Assembly: GCF_000725485.1 (NCBI RefSeq)
Contig: NZ_JOAG01000031.1
Coordinates: 1 to 64,000 of the forward strand
Direction of reading: 5' to 3'
Length of the DNA stretch: 64,000 nucleotides
DNA from: Nonomuraea candida
GTDB taxonomy: Bacteria; Actinomycetota; Actinomycetes; Streptosporangiales; Streptosporangiaceae
The translations under genes were made by a program, and so were the position numbers. The notes below the pieces were generated by a model. It saw nothing but the letters and a program-made list of their open reading frames with translations. It was not told where the DNA came from and searched no databases. Below are positions 60,116-64,000 of this stretch, piece after piece. Within the stretch, counting starts at the first letter, position 1; each line of letters starts with the position of its first letter.

Positions 60116-61841
60116 GGCCGTAGACCCTTTCTCCGGGAGGCCAGCGGGTGATCGTCACGGGCAGCAGCCCGACCGACGGCGTGCCGTCGGGCGCGCGGTG
60201 CACCAGCGAGTGCGCCAGGTACGTCTCGTCGTCCCTGGCGGAGAAGTCGGTGCGCTGGTGCGCGCCGCGCGACTCCTGCCTGTTCAGCGCGCAGGCCACG
60301 ATCGTCTGGGCGATCTCCAGCATGGCGTGCAGCTCCTGAAGGTTGATCAGCTCGGTGTTGAAGGCGGCGCTGGTGTCGTCGACCCGGACCCGCTCGGCCC
60401 GCTCGCGCAGCTCCGCGAGCGTGTCGACGGCCTTGGTCAGCACGTCGCCCGTCCGGTAGATGCCGGCGGCGCCTTCCAGCGTGTGCTGCATCCGCTCGCG
60501 CAGGTCGGCGATCCGCTCACCGTGCCTGCTGCCCTCGCGCGCGCGTTCCAACCGCCGCCGCTCGTCCGCGCCCTGGCTGCGCGCGGCCGGGGCCTCGCCG
60601 CCCGCGTGCGAGCGGGCGAACTCGGCGGCGGCCAGGCCCGCCCGGCGGCCGAACACGAGGATCTCCGGCAGCGAGTTGGAGCCGAGCCGGTTGGCGCCGT
60701 TGATGCTCACGCAGGCCGTCTCCCCGGCCGCGTAGAGGCCGGCGATCGGGGTGGCGCCGTGCACGTCGGTGTGCACGCCGCCCATCATGTAGTGCACGAC
60801 CGGGCGCACCGGGATGAGGTCGGTGGCCGGGTCGAGGTTCTGGTAGCTGCGGCACAGCTCGCGCACGAACGGGATCCGCGAGTCGATCTTCCCCTCGCCG
60901 AGGTGGCGCAGGTCCAGGTAGACGACCGGCCCGTACGGGGTGTCCACGGTGCGGTTCTTGTGCTGCTCGTGCACGAACGCCTGCGACAGCCGGTCACGGG
61001 GCCCCAGCTCCATGCTGCGCAGCTTCGGGGTGGGCGTGGGACGGCCGAGGTCGTAGTCCTGGAGGTAGCGGTAGCCGTCCTTGTTGATCAGCCAGCCGCC
61101 CTCCGCCCTGGCCGCCTCGGTGATGAGGATGCCGGTGAACGGCAGCCCGGTCGGGTGGTACTGGACGAACTCCATGTCCTTCAGCGGCGCGCCCTCCCGG
61201 TAGGCCAGGGCCATGCCGTCGCCGGTCTTGATGGCGGCGTTGGTGGTGAAGGGGAAGACCTTGCCGCAGCCGCCGGTGGCCAGGATGACGGTCCTGGCGG
61301 GGATGGTCTCGATGCGGCCGGTCCTGATCTCCACGGCCACGACGCCGTGGACGCGGCCGTCGTCGACGACGAGCTTGGTGACGAACCACTCGTCGTACCT
61401 GATGATGTCCCTATATTTCAGGGTGGTCTGGAAGAGCGTGTGCAGGAGGTGGAAGCCGGTCTTGTCGGCGGCGTACCAGGTGCGCATCTTCTTCATGCCG
61501 CCGAACGGGCGCACCGCCACCCGGCCGTCGCTCTCCCGGCTCCAGGGGCAGCCCCAGTGCTCCAGCTGGATCAGCTCCCTGGGCGCCTCGGCCACGAACG
61601 CCTCGACCGCGTCCTGGTCGCACAGCCAGTCGCCGCCGGAGATGGTGTCGTAGCAGTGCTCGTCGAGCGTGTCGCCGGCGCCGATCACGGCGGCGGCGCC
61701 GCCCTCGGCGGAGACGGTGTGGCTGCGCATCGGGTAGACCTTCGACACGACCGCCACCTTCAGCGCGGGGTCCGTCTCGGCCACCGCGATCGCCGCCCGC
61801 AGCCCCGCCCCGCCTCCCCCGACGATGAGCACATCGATCAT
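60108..61841 (-). CDS. frdA: Fumarate reductase/succinate dehydrogenase flavoprotein subunit
   Basis: 577 aa. Dinucleotide fold [14 protein letters not shown], covalent-FAD histidine in [10 protein letters not shown], and active-site region [11 protein letters not shown]. It interconverts succinate and fumarate. The ATG at 61841 has GGAAG about 8 nt upstream and is preferred over a GTG at 61850. The order frdA-B-C-D with overlapping ends is one operon. Confidence 0.95.
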   Translation of the reverse strand: MIDVLIVGGGGAGLRAAIAVAETDPALKVAVVSKVYPMRSHTVSAEGGAAAVIGAGDTLDEHCYDTISGGDWLCDQDAVEAFVAEAPRELIQLEHWGCPWSRESDGRVAVRPFGGMKKMRTWYAADKTGFHLLHTLFQTTLKYRDIIRYDEWFVTKLVVDDGRVHGVVAVEIRTGRIETIPARTVILATGGCGKVFPFTTNAAIKTGDGMALAYREGAPLKDMEFVQYHPTGLPFTGILITEAARAEGGWLINKDGYRYLQDYDLGRPTPTPKLRSMELGPRDRLSQAFVHEQHKNRTVDTPYGPVVYLDLRHLGEGKIDSRIPFVRELCRSYQNLDPATDLIPVRPVVHYMMGGVHTDVHGATPIAGLYAAGETACVSINGANRLGSNSLPEILVFGRRAGLAAAEFARSHAGGEAPAARSQGADERRRLERAREGSRHGERIADLRERMQHTLEGAAGIYRTGDVLTKAVDTLAELRERAERVRVDDTSAAFNTELINLQELHAMLEIAQTIVACALNRQESRGAHQRTDFSARDDETYLAHSLVHRAPDGTPSVGLLPVTITRWPPGERVYGRD

Positions 61842-61846
61842 TGACG

Positions 61847-62080
61847 TCACTTCCCGTGGTCCGGCTGTATCGGGTCCTTCACCCGCTTGCCGTCGTGGCG
61901 GACGGCGGACAGGTGGATGCTTCCGTCGTGGTACTCGTGGCGGATCCGGCGGCAGCCGCAGTCGAAGAGCTGGTCACGGATCAGCAGGCCGTAGCCGTCG
62001 TCGTCGACGAGGCGCTCACCACCGGACTTCTTCCCGCAGGGGGCCGTCTCGGGGTCGAAGGGGATCTTCGTGCCTGTCAT
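61847..62080 (-). CDS. Small conserved protein between ctaD and frdA
   Basis: 77 aa, function unknown. It contains [20 protein letters not shown], a Cys-x-Cys pair and His residues that could bind metal. Start at 62080 has AAGGAG 7 nt upstream. It ends 5 bp before the frdA start, so it probably belongs to the same transcript. Confidence 0.68.
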   Translation of the reverse strand: MTGTKIPFDPETAPCGKKSGGERLVDDDGYGLLIRDQLFDCGCRRIRHEYHDGSIHLSAVRHDGKRVKDPIQPDHGK

Positions 62081-62116
62081 CGCCGATCTCCTTAGATGGG
62101 CGAATTTCATGGGGGG

Positions 62117-63716
62117 TCAGCCGGACGGGCCGTCGCGCGGCGGCTCCTGCGGGCGCGGGCCCTGGCCGGCCTCGGGCTCCTCGGGGCTCTCGTCCTGCTC
62201 CTCGTGGGGATAGTGCAGGTCGAAGGCGGGCCGCTCGGAGCGGATGGGCGGCATGCTGGTGAAGTTGTGGCGCGGGGGCGGGCAGCTCGTGGCCCACTCC
62301 AGCGAGTTGCCGTAGCCCCAGGGGTCGTCGAGCGTGACCCTGGGCGCGCGCCTGGCGGTCTTCCAGACGTTGTAGAGGAACGGCAGCGTGGAGGCGCCCA
62401 GCAGGAACGCCCCGACGGAGGAGATCTCGTTGAGCGTGGTGAAGCCGTCGGCCGGGCCGTAGTCGGCGTAGCGCCTGGGCATGCCGAGCTGCCCGAGCAC
62501 GTGCTGGATGAGGAACGTGGTGTGGAAGCCGATGAACAGCGTCCAGAAGTGCACCTTGCCCAACCGGTCGTCGAGCATCCGGCCGGTCATCTTCGGCCAC
62601 CAGAAGTAGAAGCCGGCGAACATCGCGAACACGACCGTGCCGAAGACCACGTAGTGGAAGTGGGCGACGACGAAGTAGGTGTCGGTGATGTGGAAGTCGA
62701 GCGGCGGCGAGGCCAGGATGATGCCCGTCAGGCCGCCCAGGAGGAACGTGATGAGGAAGCCGATCGAGAACAGCATCGGCGACTCGAACGTCAGGTGCCC
62801 CCGCCACATCGTGCCGATCCAGTTGAAGAACTTCACCCCGGTCGGCACCGCGATCAGGAACGTCATGAACGAGAAGAACGGCAGCAGCACCTGCCCGGTC
62901 GGGAACATGTGGTGCGCGCTTGCGGCTGAAGACCGGGATGACCTCGGTGATGATGCCGAAGAACGGCAGCGCGATGATGTAGACCTCGGGATGGCCGAAG
63001 AACCAGACCTGGGTGCCGAGCTTGCGGTCCGACTCCAGCACCAGCAGCGCGGCGGCCAGCACGGGGAAGGCCATCAGCACGAGCATGCTGGTCAGCAGCA
63101 CGTTCCAGGTGAACAACGGCATCCGGAACATGGTCATGCCGGGCGCCCGCATGCCGATGATCGTGGTGATGAAATTGACCGCGCCGAGGATCGTGCCGAG
63201 CCCGGACAACGCCAGCCCCATGATCCACAGGTCCGCGCCGACCTGCGGCGAGTAGATCGACGACGACAGCGGCGTGTAGGCGAACCAGCCGAAGTCGGCC
63301 GCGCCCCCGGGCGTGAAGAACCCGGCCAGCACCATCAGCCCGCCGAACAGGAACAACCAGTACGCCACCGCGTTCAGCCTGGGGAAGGCCACGTCGGGCG
63401 CGCCGATCTGGAGCGGCATGATCACGTTCGCGAACCCGGCGAACAGCGGGGTGGCGAACAGCAGCAGCATCACCGTGCCGTGGATGGTGAAGAGCTGGTT
63501 GTACTGCTGCTGGCTGACGATCTGCATGCCGGGGGCGGCGAGCTCGGCCCTGATGAACATGGCCATCACGCCCGCGATCAGGAAGAACCCGAACGAGGTG
63601 ATCAGGTAGAGGTACCCGATGACCTTGTGGTCGGTCGTGGACAACCAGGACGCGATGACGGTCCCGGTGCGACGGCGCCTGACCTGCTCGATCGAGGTCT
63701 CCCGAACGGTCGTCAC
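62117..63716 (-). pseudogene. ctaD: Cytochrome c oxidase subunit I (ctaD) disrupted by an internal deletion
   Basis: The upstream part (63716 to about 62919) encodes a normal CtaD N-terminus through [20 protein letters not shown] and PVFSRK. The rest, from [17 protein letters not shown] to the stop at 62117, is in another phase. The segment expected between FSRK and AHHMF (about 23 residues, most of transmembrane helix VII) is missing. A deletion of about 68 nt (2 modulo 3) accounts for both the gap and the frameshift. As read it cannot give a functional haem-copper oxidase. GTG start with AGGGG upstream. A second ctaD elsewhere or an assembly error is possible. Confidence 0.85.
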
Positions 63717-63914
63717 GGCTGCTCCCCTCCGACGCGGAGTTGTGCCTGCCCCGATCTACCCATTCCACGCCAACGATCGCCGCTCGGCTAGGCGTTCTTT
63801 GCGATTGGCGGCCGAAAGCTTTGATCCGGCGCGGTCCACATTGCGGATACTTACCGGCCTACCTGGCGACATCTTCTATCCTTCGTAGGCCACACAGAAT
63901 CGGAGGAGATGCTC

Positions 63915-64000
63915 GTGACCGCCCAGCGTGACTACGCCGACCTCGTCCAGCGAGGGCTCTCGCTCGACCTCACCAGGGGCAAGCCGTCGCCGCGCCAGCT
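63915..64000 (+). CDS. Aminotransferase class I/II-like protein, 5' end only
   Basis: Only 28 codons lie in the window. The text DYADLVQRGLSLDLTRGKPS is typical of a group of actinobacterial PLP aminotransferases. GGAGGAG is 6 nt before the GTG at 63915 but directly abuts the ATG at 63909, so the GTG is preferred. Divergent from ctaD across 198 bp with no gene in between. Confidence 0.65.
   Translation, partial: MTAQRDYADLVQRGLSLDLTRGKPSPRQ

Overview
The window is about 64 kb of very GC-rich DNA with GTG/ATG starts, GGAGG-type ribosome binding sites and many 1-4 bp gene overlaps. It also carries a Streptomyces-type conservon (cvnABCD), a TioE-like double MerR regulator and an actinobacterial FrdABCD/CtaD block. 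It is chromosomal DNA of a filamentous actinomycete. The style suggests Streptosporangiales (Nonomuraea-like), but that placement is an impression, not a computed result. No rRNA, tRNA, CRISPR, integrase or transposase was recognised.

Layout. 0.1-8.2 kb: a molybdopterin oxidoreductase, a WS/DGAT acyltransferase, a TetR/MFS efflux pair with a clear operator, an XRE regulator, a STAS anti-sigma antagonist, an aldo/keto reductase and a membrane-anchored esterase. 8.2-13.7 kb: a compact terpenoid locus (GGPP-type prenyl synthase, P450, class II cyclase with an unusual DADTT acid motif, class I terpene synthase). 13.9-17.7 kb: a complete conservon closed by a 15-bp stem terminator. 17.8-21.6 kb: a TioE-like MerR, an erythromycin-esterase-family protein, and a two-gene module of a HipA-like kinase with a HIRAN-domain partner.

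21.8-34.4 kb is a sugar-utilisation regulon, all on the minus strand: solute-binding lipoprotein, two ABC permeases, a TIM-barrel glycosidase, a tandem metallo-beta-lactamase-fold protein, a LacI repressor, ROK kinase, SIS isomerase and GH38 alpha-mannosidase. Four copies of a TGTGGGAACG-like operator tie it together. 34.5-45.0 kb holds two acetate/monocarboxylate symporter plus DUF485 pairs, the second in an operon with a LytS/LytTR two-component system. Between them lie a trans-sulfuration-type PLP enzyme, a second LacI regulator, a degraded MalG permease tail and an 11-residue-repeat protein.

45.0-55.5 kb: a HIT protein, a DUF1838 protein, a Panacea/PemK-MazF toxin-antitoxin locus with a frameshifted toxin, a chagasin-like lipoprotein, holin/DUF3618 envelope proteins, a methyltransferase, a SNF2 helicase with a SWIM partner, and a lipid kinase. 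55.5-64.0 kb: a secreted M6 protease, frdDCBA, a small Cys-rich protein, a cytochrome oxidase subunit I gene broken by a deletion of about 68 nt, and the start of an aminotransferase gene.

The strongest candidates for new biology are the terpenoid locus beside the conservon, the HIRAN/split-HipA module, and the tandem MBL protein in the LacI sugar regulon. Three genes look damaged: the PemK-like toxin, ctaD and the MalG remnant.
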